The notes: generated from the sequence alone by a model not told the origin. Positions 44,031-57,089 are shown, counted from the first letter of the stretch. The stretch is DNA of 64,000 nt from Caprella mutica (GCA_947561585.1 CANNZV010000872.1:124001-188000), one strand, 5' to 3'. Program-made: numbers and translations.

Positions 44031-46634
44031 CTTGATAAGCCATCTGATGAGAATGTCAAATTCTTTTGTATGTTGTGGAATAGGAAAGATGACACTATCG
44101 GTCCAAACCCAATCAATTTGAATAGTACTGCAAATACTAAACGATCTATCTTATCGAGTTTGAATTCAGTATATGATGTATTTAATTATTATGGGCCGAT
44201 AATTAATCGTGCAAAACTTTTCTTTCATAAGTTACAATGCAGTAAGGGGCTTGAATGGGATACTCTTTTAGATTCAGAGTTGATTAGTGAGTGGAAGCGA
44301 ATATGTTTCGAAGCGAATAAAACTCCTATGATTTCTCATGAAAGGTTTTTCGGCCCACGATACTCTGATTATGACTTGATAGCTTTTTGCGACGCTTCGT
44401 CTGTAAGTTATGGCGTTGTGATATATATCAGAGATAATAAGTCTCGGAAAGTTTCATTTCTCCTTGCTAAAAACAAAATTGTTAATACAAAGCTCACAAA
44501 GAAATCGATTCCAAGTCTTGAGTGTCAAGGTGTTTCTTATGCAGTTGAAACTATTGTAGACATTGTATCCGAGCTTAGTGGTAATGGTAATATTTTGCCT
44601 ATTAATATTAACAATCTCTTTGTCTACACAGATAGTATGGTAGTGATATCATGGGTTAAGAGTTTCTTTATTACCCATGAAAAGATGCAAAAGAGAAGTG
44701 TTTTTGTCCAAAACAGATTGAAGAGTATTTCTGAAAACTTGAAAGAAAAGAGTCTTACTCTTCGTTACATCGAAGGACGAGAGAATCCAGCCGACTACAT
44801 TAGTAGACCGACTAGTTACAAAAGACTTCAGAAATCTAACTATTTCCAGGGTCCATCATTCTTGAAGGAAATGCCCTCGCAGCCTGACATTGAAATTGTA
44901 ATTCCTAATATAACTAATGAAGAGGATTCAGCATGTACCAATGTCTGCGGGTCTAAGTTCCCACCAGAAAATTCAGTTACTCATTTGGTGGATCCTGAGC
45001 GTTACTCCTCATTTGCGAAGATATCCAATGTATACAAGTACGTTCTGCTCTTTGTCACAAGGCTGAAGAGCAGATTAAAGACAGAGGAATCTGCAGTTGA
45101 AAACCCAGTTGCAGACGGTATAAATTGCCTCATCAGAATAGAGCAGAAACTACACTTTGAAAATGTAGTAGAATTCTTCAAAAACAGAAGAGTACCCGTA
45201 AGTAAAATCCCAGATTTAGTTTTACAGATGAACTTGTTTGTTGATAATGATGATACAATTAGAGTTGAAAGTAAGTTTGCTAGTGGTCCTTATCCAATTT
45301 TGTTGCCAAACGCTTCACGTATTACTATGCTAATTATAAGGGACTTTCATGAGCGTTTTGGTCACGCTGGAGTGTACACTGTTACTCGTGAGATACGTAG
45401 AGAATTCTGGATTTTGAGAGCATTTGCTACAGTGCGAAAAACCTTAAAAAACTGTGTAACATGTAAGAAAGTAAATGAAAGACCAGTAAAGTTGAACCAA
45501 AATTCGTATCGTGATTTCAGGTCTAACCCTCCTAAGGTTCCATTCTCATCAGTATTTTTAGATTATATAGGTCCTGTTAATATTAAAATTGAAAACAACG
45601 TGAAAAAGGTTTGGCTATTAATTGTAACATGCTTATGGTCTAGGGCAGTTTCACTAAAAATTTGTTTTTCAGCTGAAACCAGAGAGTTCCTTCGGGCCAT
45701 CCAGTTGCATATATTCGAATATGGCATGTTTCAGTTTTGTATGTCAGACTTAGGTTCTCAAATAGTTGCAGGTACGAAAATAATTGCAGAGTTTCTCGAC
45801 GATCCAGTGTGTGTAGATTTTCTCCAATCACACGGTATAAACAGAATTTCGTTCGAACAATACCCAAAAGGAAACAGTACATTGGGGGGACTAGTGGAGA
45901 ACTGTGTGAAGCAGGTCAAGAGTCTGATGCGTAAATCCATTGGAAAGCTTATCTTGGATTATCCTGATTTCCAATTAATTGTTGCAAAAACCTGTCATAT
46001 CATTAATCGGCGTCCTGTTGCGTTTAATGAAAGTCTACGGAGTCCAAATTTTGATGAATGTTTGGAGCCAATCACTCCGGAAATGCTGATTTATGGACGG
46101 GAATTATTATCTGTTAATGTAATTCCGCAGATTCAGTACGAGCTGCCTGAAGAAATAGATAATTTAGGCTCTATTAGAGATTGTTATTCCAAAGTTAAAA
46201 TTGCGAATAAACGTCTGATTGATTCCTATTCAAGCGAATTCCTTGTCAAACTAATATCTCAAGCTATCGATAAGAGAGATAGGTACAAACCGGTATCTTA
46301 TAAGAATTTAGATATAGGTGATATAGTTCTTTTGATTGAGCCGAACACAAAACGAAGTAATTATCCTATGGGAATTATAAGAAAGGTCAATCTGAACTCT
46401 ATCGGAGAAGTTGTATCTGCCTCTGTGATGAAGGGAAAGAATAGGGAAACTGTTTTCAGGCATGCTTCATCGCTGATTCTTCTATTGCAACCAGATATTT
46501 TCATGGATGAAACTAGTGATGAGCCGGGGCTGCAAGTAGTTGAACAGCCACGATCTCCTCGTCCAACTAGAATATCTTCTGATAAAGCTAGGGAACTTAT
46601 TCGCTGTCAACTAGAAGGCGAGGTTTCCGAATAG
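44031..46634 (+). CDS. Bel/Pao RNase H-integrase part of the polyprotein
   Basis: Continues in the frame of the upstream ORF right after the stop; its first ATG is at 44070 (854 codons). RNase H: FCDASS about 108, ECQG about 152, YTDSM about 185, ENPAD about 236 (numbers from that ATG). Integrase: zinc-binding His/His (HERFGHAG, about 427) and Cys/Cys (CVTCKK, about 462); catalytic Asp about 498 (LDYIG), Asp about 560 (MSDLGSQ) and Glu about 610 (GGLVENC). C-terminal DUF5641-like part near 740-830 (IGDIVLL). Stop TAG at 46632. Apart from the upstream stop it looks undamaged. Confidence 0.93.
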   Translation, partial: LDKPSDENVKFFCMLWNRKDDTIGPNPINLNSTANTKRSILSSLNSVYDVFNYYGPIINRAKLFFHKLQCSKGLEWDTLLDSELISEWKRICFEANKTPMISHERFFGPRYSDYDLIAFCDASSVSYGVVIYIRDNKSRKVSFLLAKNKIVNTKLTKKSIPSLECQGVSYAVETIVDIVSELSGNGNILPININNLFVYTDSMVVISWVKSFFITHEKMQKRSVFVQNRLKSISENLKEKSLTLRYIEGRENPADYISRPTSYKRLQKSNYFQGPSFLKEMPSQPDIEIVIPNITNEEDSACTNVCGSKFPPENSVTHLVDPERYSSFAKISNVYKYVLLFVTRLKSRLKTEESAVENPVADGINCLIRIEQKLHFENVVEFFKNRRVPVSKIPDLVLQMNLFVDNDDTIRVESKFASGPYPILLPNASRITMLIIRDFHERFGHAGVYTVTREIRREFWILRAFATVRKTLKNCVTCKKVNERPVKLNQNSYRDFRSNPPKVPFSSVFLDYIGPVNIKIENNVKKVWLLIVTCLWSRAVSLKICFSAETREFLRAIQLHIFEYGMFQFCMSDLGSQIVAGTKIIAEFLDDPVCVDFLQSHGINRISFEQYPKGNSTLGGLVENCVKQVKSLMRKSIGKLILDYPDFQLIVAKTCHIINRRPVAFNESLRSPNFDECLEPITPEMLIYGRELLSVNVIPQIQYELPEEIDNLGSIRDCYSKVKIANKRLIDSYSSEFLVKLISQAIDKRDRYKPVSYKNLDIGDIVLLIEPNTKRSNYPMGIIRKVNLNSIGEVVSASVMKGKNRETVFRHASSLILLLQPDIFMDETSDEPGLQVVEQPRSPRPTRISSDKARELIRCQLEGEVSE

Positions 46635-46870
46635 TTTTTTTTTAAATATGTTCTTGTATATATGTTCTTGTTTCGTTTGTGTTAAATAAACTTATTTCTT
46701 TGCATCTCCCCTGATTATTTTTGGAGACAGTTTTTTTTCTATATTAGGTATAGGACTTCAATAAGGAGTCGGTGGTATTAACCTTACTAGTTAATGTATA
46801 TTTATGTATTTCTGATGAGATTTATAGTCTTGTTTCTATTCTTTAAAAAACAAGACTCCTCTGGTGGGAG
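46635..46870 (+). other. 3' untranslated part and polypurine tract of the Bel/Pao element
   Basis: AT-rich; AATAAA at 46685-46690 and a second tract tctggtgggag at 46860-46870, directly before the 3' LTR, which fits the plus-strand primer site. Confidence 0.65.
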
Positions 46871-49800
46871 TGTCTAATACATAGTATTTTTGTATATATT
46901 GTATTTGCGAAGTTCCTGGCGTGTTTCTAATTAATATCAGTTTCGATCATACAATATTGTGCAGTAGAAATAACACGCCTGGATCTTCCCAAATCACCTA
47001 CTGCTTGTGCCCTAGTTTTCCGCAGTTGCCGTCAGCTGATGAGAAGATTTGGCGAGCAGTCCGCTTTATGGACAGATAAATAGGGGATCGTTTTTTGAAG
47101 TGAGCTGTGGACTCTCTCTTGAAGTGGCGGACTTCAATTCTCCGCTGAAGTCCCTTGTACCTCCTCATCAACTCCCCTGAGATGACTGGCTAAGCTAAGG
47201 GAGTCTGGGAGGCGAGACTGCGGGCACAGTGGCGATGATTTCTGGGCGACATGTTTCCTATCTGTTTATCGTAAGTTTCTTACTGCCGTATTGATATGGT
47301 CCAACAGATAGAAAATTGAACTGTAAAGTTTAATGAATCTAGATTACTTCTTATCTCCATCCATTAATCTTTATCACGCCAGGAACCAATTATTCATTAC
47401 TTATAACATCCGTAACTTATAACTTTAATTCCTTATAACTTCAATTCCTTATAACTTCAATTCCTTATAACTTCAATTCCTTATAACGTTAATTCCTTAT
47501 AACTTCAATTCCTTATAACTTCAATTCCTTATAACTTCAATTCCTTATAACTTCAATTCCTTATAACTTCAATTCCTTATAACTTCAATTCCTTATAACT
47601 TCAATTCCTTATAACTTCAATTCCTTATAACTTTAATTCCTTATAACTTCAATTCCTTATAACTTCAATTCCTTATAACTTCAATTCCTTATAACTTCAA
47701 TTCCTTATAACTTCAATTCCTTATAACTTCAATTCCTTATAACTTCAATTCCTTATAACTTCAATTCCTTATAACTTCAATTCCTTATAACTTCAATTCC
47801 TTATAACTTCAATTCCTTATAACTTCAATTCCTTATAACTTCAATTCCTTATAACTTCAATTCCTTATAACGTTAATTCCTTATAACTTCAATTCCTTAT
47901 AACTTCAATTCCTTATAACTTCAATTCCTTATAACGTTAATTCCTTATAACTTCAATTCCTTATAACGTTAATTCCTTATAACTTCAATTCCTTATAACT
48001 TCAATTCCTTATAACTTCAATTCCTTATAACTTCAATTCCTTATAACTTTAATTCCTTATAACTTCAATTCCTTATAACTTTAATTCCTTATAACTTCAA
48101 TTCCTTATAACTTCAATTCCTTATAACTTCAATTCCTTATAACTTCAATTCCTTATAACTTCAATTCCTTATAACTTCAATTCCTTATAACTTCAATTCC
48201 TTATAACTTCAATTCCTTATAACTTCAATTCCTTATAACTTCAATTCCTTATAACTTCAATTCCTTATAACTTCAATTCCTTATAACTTCAATTCCTTAT
48301 AACTTCAATTCCTTATAACTTCAATTCCTTATAACTTCAATTCCTTATAACTTCAATTCCTTATAACTTCAATTCCTTATAACTTCAATTCCTTATAACT
48401 TCAATTCCTTATAACGTTAATTCCTTATAACTTCAATTCCTTATAACTTCAATTCCTTATAACTTCAATTCCTTATAACTTCAATTCCTTATAACGTTAA
48501 TTCCTTATAACTTCAATTCCTTATAACTTCAATTCCTTATAACTTCAATTCCTTATAACTTCAATTCCTTATAACGTTAATTCCTTATAACTTCAATTCC
48601 TTATAACTTCAATTCCTTATAACTTCAATTCCTTATAACTTCAATTCCTTATAACTTCAATTCCTTATAACTTCAATTCCTTATAACTTCAATTCCTTAT
48701 AACTTCAATTCCTTATAACTTCAATTCCTTATAACTTCAATTCCTTATAACTTCAATTCCTTATAACGTTAATTCCTTATAACTTCAATTCCTTATAACT
48801 TCAATTCCTTATAACGTTAATTCCTTATAACTTCAATTCCTTATAACTTCAATTCCTTATAACTTCAATTCCTTATAACTTCAATTCCTTATAACTTCAA
48901 TTCCTTATAACTTTAATTCCTTATAACGTTAATTCCTTATAACTTCAATTCCTTATAACTTCAATTCCTTATAACTTCAATTCCTTATAACGTTAATTCC
49001 TTATAACTTCAATTCCTTATAACTTCAATTCCTTATAACTTCAATTCCTTATAACTTCAATTCCTTATAACGTTAATTCCTTATAACTTCAATTCCTTAT
49101 AACGTTAATTCCTTATAACTTCAATTCCTTATAACTTCAATTCCTTATAACTTCAATTCCTTATAACTTCAATTCCTTATAACTTCAATTCCTTATAACT
49201 TCAATTCCTTATAACTTCAATTCCTTATAACTTCAATTCCTTATAACGTTAATTCCTTATAACTTCAATTCCTTATAACTTCAATTCCTTATAACGTTAA
49301 TTCCTTATAACTTCAATTCCTTATAACTTCAATTCCTTATAACTTCAATTCCTTATAACTTCAATTCCTTATAACTTCAATTCCTTATAACTTCAATTCC
49401 TTATAACTTCAATTCCTTATAACGTTAATTCCTTATAACTTCAATTCCTTATAACTTCAATTCCTTATAACTTCAATTCCTTATAACTTCAATTCCTTAT
49501 AACTTCAATTCCTTATAACTTCAATTCCTTATAACGTTAATTCCTTATAACTTCAATTCCTTATAACTTCAATTCCTTATAACTTCAATTCCTTATAACT
49601 TCAATTCCTTATAACTTCAATTCCTTATAACGTTAATTCCTTATAACTTCAATTCCTTATAACTTCAATTCCTTATAACGTTAATTCCTTATAACTTCAC
49701 TTCCTTATAACTTCAATTCCTTATAACTTTAATTCCTTATAACGTTAATTCCTTATAACTTCAATTCCTTATAACGTTAATTCCTTATAACGTTAATTCC

Positions 49801-52800
49801 TTATAACTTCAATTCCTTATAACTTCAATTCCTTATAACTTCAATTCCTTATAACTTCAATTCCTTATAACTTCAATTCCTTATAACTTCAATTCCTTAT
49901 AACTTTAATTCCTTATAACTTCAATTCCTTATAACTTCAATTCCTTATAACGTTAATTCCTTATAACGTTAATTCCTTATAACTTCAATTCCTTATAACT
50001 TCAATTCCTTATAACTTCAATTCCTTATAACTTCAATTCCTTATAACGTTAATTCCTTATAACGTTAATTCCTTATAACGTTAATTCCTTATAACTTTAA
50101 TTCCTTATAACTTCAATTCCTTATAACTTCAATTCCTTATAACTTCAATTCCTTATAACTTCAATTCCTTATAACTTCAATTCCTTATAACGTTAATTCC
50201 TTATAACGTTAATTCCTTATAACTTCAATTCCTTATAACTTCAATTCCTTATAACTTCAATTCCTTATAACTTCAATTCCTTATAACTTCAATTCCTTAT
50301 AACTTCAATTCCTTATAACTTCAATTCCTTATAACTTCAATTCCTTATAACTTCAATTCCTTATAACTTCAATTCCTTATAACTTCAATTCCTTATAACT
50401 TCAATTCCTTATAACTTCAATTCCTTATAACTTCAATTCCTTATAACTTCAATTCCTTATAACGTTAATTCCTTATAACGTTAATTCCTTATAACTTCAA
50501 TTCCTTATAACTTCAATTCCTTATAACTTCAATTCCTTATAACTTCAATTCCTTATAACTTCAATTCCTTATAACTTCAATTCCTTATAACGTTAATTCC
50601 TTATAACTTCAATTCCTTATAACTTCAATTCCTTATAACGTTAATTCCTTATAACTTCAATTCCTTATAACTTCAATTCCTTATAACTTTAATTCCTTAT
50701 AACGTTAATTCCTTATAACTTCAATTCCTTATAACTTCAATTCCTTATAACTTCAATTCCTTATAACTTCAATTCCTTATAACTTCAATTCCTTATAACT
50801 TCAATTCCTTATAACGTTAATTCCTTATAACTTCAATTCCTTATAACTTCAATTCCTTATAACTTCAATTCCTTATAACTTCAATTCCTTATAACTTCAA
50901 TTCCTTATAACTTCAATTCCTTATAACTTTAATTCCTTATAACTTCAATTCCTTATAACTTCAATTCCTTATAACTTCAATTCCTTATAACGTTAATTCC
51001 TTATAACGTTAATTCCTTATAACGTTAATTCCTTATAACTTTAATTCCTTATAACTTCAATTCCTTATAACTTTAATTCCTTATAACTTCAATTCCTTAT
51101 AACTTCAATTCCTTATAACTTCAATTCCTTATAACTTCAATTCCTTATAACTTCAATTCCTTATAACTTCAATTCCTTATAACTTCAATTCCTTATAACT
51201 TCAATTCCTTATAACTTCAATTCCTTATAACTTCAATTCCTTATAACTTCAATTCCTTATAACTTCAATTCCTTATAACTTCAATTCCTTATAACTTCAA
51301 TTCCTTATAACTTCAATTCCTTATAACTTCAATTCCTTATAACTTCAATTCCTTATAACTTCAATTCCTTATAACTTCAATTCCTTATAACTTCAATTCC
51401 TTATAACTTCAATTCCTTATAACTTCAATTCCTTATAACTTCAATTCCTTATAACGTTAATTCCTTATAACTTCAATTCCTTATAACTTCAATTCCTTAT
51501 AACTTCAATTCCTTATAACTTCAATTCCTTATAACTTCAATTCCTTATAACTTTAATTCCTTATAACTTCAATTCCTTATAACTTCAATTCCTTATAACT
51601 TCAATTCCTTATAACGTTAATTCCTTATAACTTTAATTCCTTATAACTTCAATTCCTTATAACTTCAATTCCTTATAACTTCAATTCCTTATAACGTTAA
51701 TTCCTTATAACTTTAATTCCTTATAACTTCAATTCCTTATAACTTCAATTCCTTATAACTTCAATTCCTTATAACTTTAATTCCTTATAACTTCAATTCC
51801 TTATAACTTCAATTCCTTATAACTTCAATTCCTTATAACTTCAATTCCTTATAACTTCAATTCCTTATAACTTCAATTCCTTATAACTTCAATTCCTTAT
51901 AACTTCAATTCCTTATAACGTTAATTCCTTATAACTTCAATTCCTTATAACTTCAATTCCTTATAACTTCAATTCCTTATAACTTCAATTCCTTATAACT
52001 TCAATTCCTTATAACTTTAATTCCTTATAACTTTAATTCCTTATAACTTTAATTCCTTATAACTTCAATTCCTTATAACTTCAATTCCTTATAACGTTAA
52101 TTCCTTATAACGTTAATTCCTTATAACGTTAATTCCTTATAACGTTAATTCCTTATAACTTTAATTCCTTATAACTTCAATTCCTTATAACTTTAATTCC
52201 TTATAACTTCAATTCCTTATAACTTCAATTCCTTATAACTTCAATTCCTTATAACTTCAATTCCTTATAACTTCAATTCCTTATAACTTCAATTCCTTAT
52301 AACTTCAATTCCTTATAACTTCAATTCCTTATAACGTTAATTCCTTATAACTTCAATTCCTTATAACTTCAATTCCTTATAACTTCAATTCCTTATAACT
52401 TCAATTCCTTATAACTTCAATTCCTTATAACTTCAATTCCTTATAACGTTAATTCCTTATAACTTCAATTCCTTATAACTTCAATTCCTTATAACTTCAA
52501 TTCCTTATAACTTCAATTCCTTATAACTTCAATTCCTTATAACGTTAATTCCTTATAACTTCAATTCCTTATAACTTTAATTCCTTATAACTTTAATTCC
52601 TTATAACTTCAATTCCTTATAACTTCAATTCCTTATAACTTCAATTCCTTATAACTTCAATTCCTTATAACTTCAATTCCTTATAACTTCAATTCCTTAT
52701 AACTTCAATTCCTTATAACTTCAATTCCTTATAACTTCAATTCCTTATAACTTCAATTCCTTATAACTTCAATTCCTTATAACTTCAATTCCTTATAACT

Positions 52801-54705
52801 TCAATTCCTTATAACGTTAATTCCTTATAACTTCAATTCCTTATAACTTCAATTCCTTATAACTTCAATTCCTTATAACTTCAATTCCTTATAACTTCAA
52901 TTCCTTATAACTTCAATTCCTTATAACTTCAATTCCTTATAACTTCAATTCCTTATAACTTCAATTCCTTATAACGTTAATTCCTTATAACGTTAATTCC
53001 TTATAACTTCAATTCCTTATAACTTCAATTCCTTATAACTTCAATTCCTTATAACTTCAATTCCTTATAACTTCAATTCCTTATAACTTCAATTCCTTAT
53101 AACTTCAATTCCTTATAACTTCAATTCCTTATAACTTCAATTCCTTATAACTTCAATTCCTTATAACTTCAATTCCTTATAACTTCAATTCCTTATAACT
53201 TCAATTCCTTATAACTTTAATTCCTTATAACTTTAATTCCTTATAACTTTAATTCCTTATAACTTCAATTCCTTATAACTTCAATTCCTTATAACTTCAA
53301 TTCCTTATAACTTCAATTCCTTATAACTTCAATTCCTTATAACTTCAATTCCTTATAACGTTAATTCCTTATAACGTTAATTCCTTATAACTTTAATTCC
53401 TTATAACTTTAATTCCTTATAACTTTAATTCCTTATAACTTCAATTCCTTATAACTTCAATTCCTTATAACTTCAATTCCTTATAACTTCAATTCCTTAT
53501 AACTTCAATTCCTTATAACTTCAATTCCTTATAACTTCAATTCCTTATAACTTTAATTCCTTATAACTTTAATTCCTTATAACTTCAATTCCTTATAACT
53601 TCAATTCCTTATAACTTCAATTCCTTATAACTTCAATTCCTTATAACTTCAATTCCTTATAACTTCAATTCCTTATAACTTCAATTCCTTATAACTTCAA
53701 TTCCTTATAACTTCAATTCCTTATAACGTTAATTCCTTATAACGTTAATTCCTTATAACGTTAATTCCTTATAACTTCAATTTCTTATAACTTCAATTTC
53801 TTATAACGTTAATTCCTTATAACTTCAATTCCTTATAACGTTAATTCCTTATAACGTTAATTCCTTATAACGTTAATTCCTTATAACTTCAATTCCTTAT
53901 AACGTTAATTCCTTATAACGTTAATTTCTTATAACGTTAATTTCTTATAACGTTAATTTCTTATAACGTTAATTTCTTATAACGTTAATTCCTTATAACG
54001 TTAATTCCTTATAACGTTAATTCCTTATAACGTTAATTCCTTATAACGTTAATTCCTTATAACGTTAATTCCTTATAACGTTAATTCCTTATAACGTTAA
54101 TTCCTTATAACGTTAATTCCTTATAACGTTAATTCCTTATAACGTTAATTCCTTATAACGTTAATTCCTTATAACGTTAATTCCTTATAACGTTAATTCC
54201 TTATAACGTTAATTCCTTATAACGTTAATTCCTTATAACGTTAATTCCTTATAACGTTAATTCCTTATAACGTTAATTCCTTATAACGTTAAATTACTTA
54301 AACGTTAAATTACTTAAACGTTAATTCCTTATAACGTTAATTCCTTATAACGTTAATTCCTTATAACGTTAATTCCTTATAACGTTAATTCCTTATAACG
54401 TTAATTCCTTATAACGTTAAATTACTTAAACGTTCATTACTATTATTCCATTCTTATAAAACTATAACCCCTTTTTTGTGTGTTCGGCTAGTGTTTTCAT
54501 TACGGTAATAGTTACCTTCTATTTCAGAAACCGGTAATTCAGCACAGCCGAGCTTACGCACGCATTTGATCACTCACTCTACTGGAGAAAAACTTGTAGA
54601 TTACAGTTCTCAATTAATATAACTTTTATTACCCCCAATACTGGCATTAAACATTAAGATAAATAAGATCCTTCAGGCTTATTTACTATTTCCAAATATC
54701 TTTCA
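46871..54705 (+). repeat. 3' LTR, expanded to 7,835 bp
   Basis: Same ends as the 5' LTR. The left unique part looks identical and the right part has one change (aagataaat for aaggtaaat). The length difference from the 5' LTR, 5,920 bp, equals exactly 370 units of 16 bp. Confidence 0.95.
47399..54437. repeat. Giant 16-bp array in the 3' LTR (about 440 units)
   Basis: Mostly cttcaattccttataa with scattered cgttaa and ctttaa variants; the last 0.7 kb is almost pure cgttaa type, like the right end of the 5' array. A few units read aatttctt or aaattactt. Confidence 0.96.
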
Positions 54706-54710
54706 AGTTT

Positions 54711-55479
54711 AACTAACGCTAGACTGCCAGTCACGTGACCCAAAAATAAGGATTTTAGCGTCCCGCAAAACTCAATATTATTTTGGCCACTGACTCACCA
54801 CTTGGTTACACTAAATGTTCCTTTAATTATTTTTTCTCTTCGTTAATCATAATTATAACTGTACCACTAAATGATTTTTTGTCTTTTCTTATTTTAAAGA
54901 CGTTCAAGCTTTATTCAGTCAGAACCAGTCAGTCAGCTTTGGGAGCATGTTGCATTTCTTTCATTTGAGCGTTTGCTTGTTTTTAGATTGTGTGTTTCTA
55001 GCGAGATTATTCATTTTTGTGAATATTCCATGTTTACTGCATATTTTTTATTCAGTTGTTAATAGTAAACCATACAGAAGATGTTTTTTAACTTACATTA
55101 TTAATATTTATTCCATATATTGCGTTTAAAATATAAAATTGTTAGTAATGAATAACATAACTATTAGATGTGTTTATATCTTCCCAATATACCTCTAGCT
55201 TCAACGATAGTGTCACTTGCATGAATAAATTTGTTCCAGATAAAAAGATCGATTTCTATCAACACTTCTTTAGTAATGCCATATACATATTAATATTTAA
55301 TATATACAGTTAGATATATGAATTTAGCAAAATGATACCGAATTAGTGGAATGCAAGTTTATATAGTAATAGTAATGTCAAACTCATATAAGAAATGTTT
55401 TTTTTTATGCATAAGATATAATGATGAGAACTACAATGTCCAACAGAATGTTATTCTTAAATACATTGAATTTGATTTT
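54711..55479. other. Gene-free stretch after the retrotransposon
   Basis: AT-rich unique sequence. Two overlapping plus frames of about 60 codons look like chance. Nothing recognised. Confidence 0.55.
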
Positions 55480-55615
55480 CGACAAATTCGTCTTTCGGAA
55501 AATTTGTCCTTCGGCAAATCTGTTTTTGGCCAATTTGGGATTCGGAAAGAACGTATTCGGAAAAACCGTTTCGGCAAATTTGGTTTAGGCCAATTCGTTT
55601 TTGGAAAATCAGCCT
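55480..55615. repeat. ttcggcaaatttg minisatellite
   Basis: Eight or so 15-17 bp units (cggaaaatttgtcctt, ttcggcaaatctg), the reverse complement in type of 38530-38715. Confidence 0.82.
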
Positions 55616-55687
55616 AGACCCGGAAATAATAATATTAATTTATTTCACCATCATTTTTTAAGTCAAGAAGCTTGATAATAATCATTA

Positions 55688-55842
55688 GAGTGGCAATTGT
55701 TAGATTGGCAATTGTTCGAGTGGCAATTGTTAGATTGGCAATTGTTAGATTGGCAATTGTTAGATTGGCAATTGTTAGATTGGCAATTGTTAGATTGGCA
55801 ATTGTTAGATTGGCAATTGTTCGAGTGGCAATTGTTAGAATT
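55688..55842. repeat. ttagattggcaattg minisatellite
   Basis: Ten units of 15 bp, nearly identical, some with ttcgagt for ttagatt. Complement in type of the array at 37955-38135. Confidence 0.92.
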
Positions 55843-55894
55843 TTCTAACATTTAATCTGATTAATTCATTGAATGTTATATTTCGCTATTTATC

Positions 55895-56260
55895 ATTGAA
55901 GCAGATGACTCAGGAATACCATGAGTGAGAAGAATCACGAGTCTGGGTAATATAATAGAATTACAAGTCATCTACAAACCGAAGAAAAAGAAAATGGTCA
56001 AACTCTTTAGATTGACATGTTAGATTTACCTAAGATCCAGAAGAGGAAAACCTGCAGTTGCACAAAACAGATCAGGGACCATTTGTCAAACCTAATTTGT
56101 CACTTGCCTGTATATTTACCTTAGAGCTATATTAGTATTTCTTAAATACACACTCATGGATATTTATTCCCCTCTGTTAAATTAACAATAAATACATGTA
56201 GTGAAAATTACAATTTCGGATAATGATTTCGATATCCTATCTTGCAATGTGTGTTGATGA
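55895..56260 (-). pseudogene. Decayed remnant of a peptide-array unit (promoter side only)
   Basis: gagtctgggtaatataatag, acaagtcatctacaaa, ttgtcacttgcctgtatatt and ggataatgatttcgatatc align, with gaps, to the region upstream of peptide genes 1-5 (for example 20210-20460). The TATA block survives in part; no precursor frame is left. Confidence 0.6.
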
Positions 56261-56367
56261 CTTTTTGTATCGATGTGAAGAAAAGACTTTGATTAAATAT
56301 TAAACATATCAAACTAATTGATATGTTACGTCTTATTCCATACACTGTTCATAAGTTAATTTACGAG

Positions 56368-56706
56368 TATGTTCGTCATAGTCAGTGACATCGCCATGTT
56401 CGTCATAGTCAGTGACATCGCCATGTTCGTCATAGTCAGTGACATCGCCATGTTCGTCATAGTCAGTGACATCGCCATGTTCGTCATAGTCAGTGACATC
56501 GCCATGTTCGTCATAGTCAGTGACATCGCCATGTTCGTCATAGTCAGTGACATCGCCATGTTCGTCATAGTCAGTGACATCGCCATGTTCGTCATAGTCA
56601 GTGACATCGCCATGTTCGTCATAGTCAGTGACATCGCCATGTTCGTCATAGTCAGTGACATCGCCATGTTCGTCATAGTCAGTGACATCGCCATGTTCGT
56701 CATAGG
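56368..56706. repeat. 27-bp minisatellite, 12.5 identical units
   Basis: Unit starts gttcgtcatagtcagtgaca. Because 27 is a multiple of three and no stop is in the unit, three frames stay open (periods MFVIVSDIA on plus; DYDEHGDVT and MTNMAMSLT on minus). No start context or homology supports a gene. A single related unit lies at 37622-37655. Confidence 0.93.
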
Positions 56707-57089
56707 TCACAACAATCTTTGTAAACGAGCAGCAGACTAAATGAAGGTCTTTCTTCCATTGGTTTTCTATTTCTCCACCAATATATATTGTTTAACATTA
56801 AATTTTGTCAGTTATAGTTCAAGATACATTTCAAAAGATTTCCTTATAATAACTTGTAGCAGAAGATATTTGCTCTTTGTATTTCCTGGTTTTGGTCATC
56901 TTCGCAGTAGCAAGGACTAGTAAATATCTAAAATCACCAGAAAAAAGCATGTGACTTATATGTATATGTAGTATATATTATAGGCCTTTGTTAATCCTTT
57001 TTCTAATATTTACTTATGATGATATTTTGAATTAAAATATTTGCAGTGAATTATTATTTTTTTGTAAGATTATCGCATTGTGATGCGAT

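Larger units (their letters stand above)
39059..54705 (+). mobile_element. Bel/Pao LTR retrotransposon, nearly intact, 15.6 kb
   Basis: TG..CA LTRs, a 5-bp target duplication AGTTT (39054-39058 and 54706-54710), a primer-binding site next to the 5' LTR, a purine tract before the 3' LTR and one gag-pol frame broken by a single stop. Domain order gag-like, protease, RT, RNase H, integrase defines Bel/Pao. Outside the tandem array the two LTRs differ at only one position that I could find in about 825 bp, so insertion was recent. The unusual size comes from the minisatellite within the LTRs. Confidence 0.96.

Noticed and set aside
44070..46634. A separate second ORF with its own start in the Bel/Pao element
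   Set aside because: The frame is the same as upstream and conserved sequence continues between the stop and this ATG, so the ATG is internal.
47399..54437. CRISPR-like or telomere-like array
   Set aside because: Units are contiguous with no spacers, and the array lies inside an LTR of an animal retrotransposon; the sequence is not a known telomere repeat.
56333..56740. Frames of 115-125 codons on both strands
   Set aside because: Perfect 27-bp repeat without stops; no start context and no homology.
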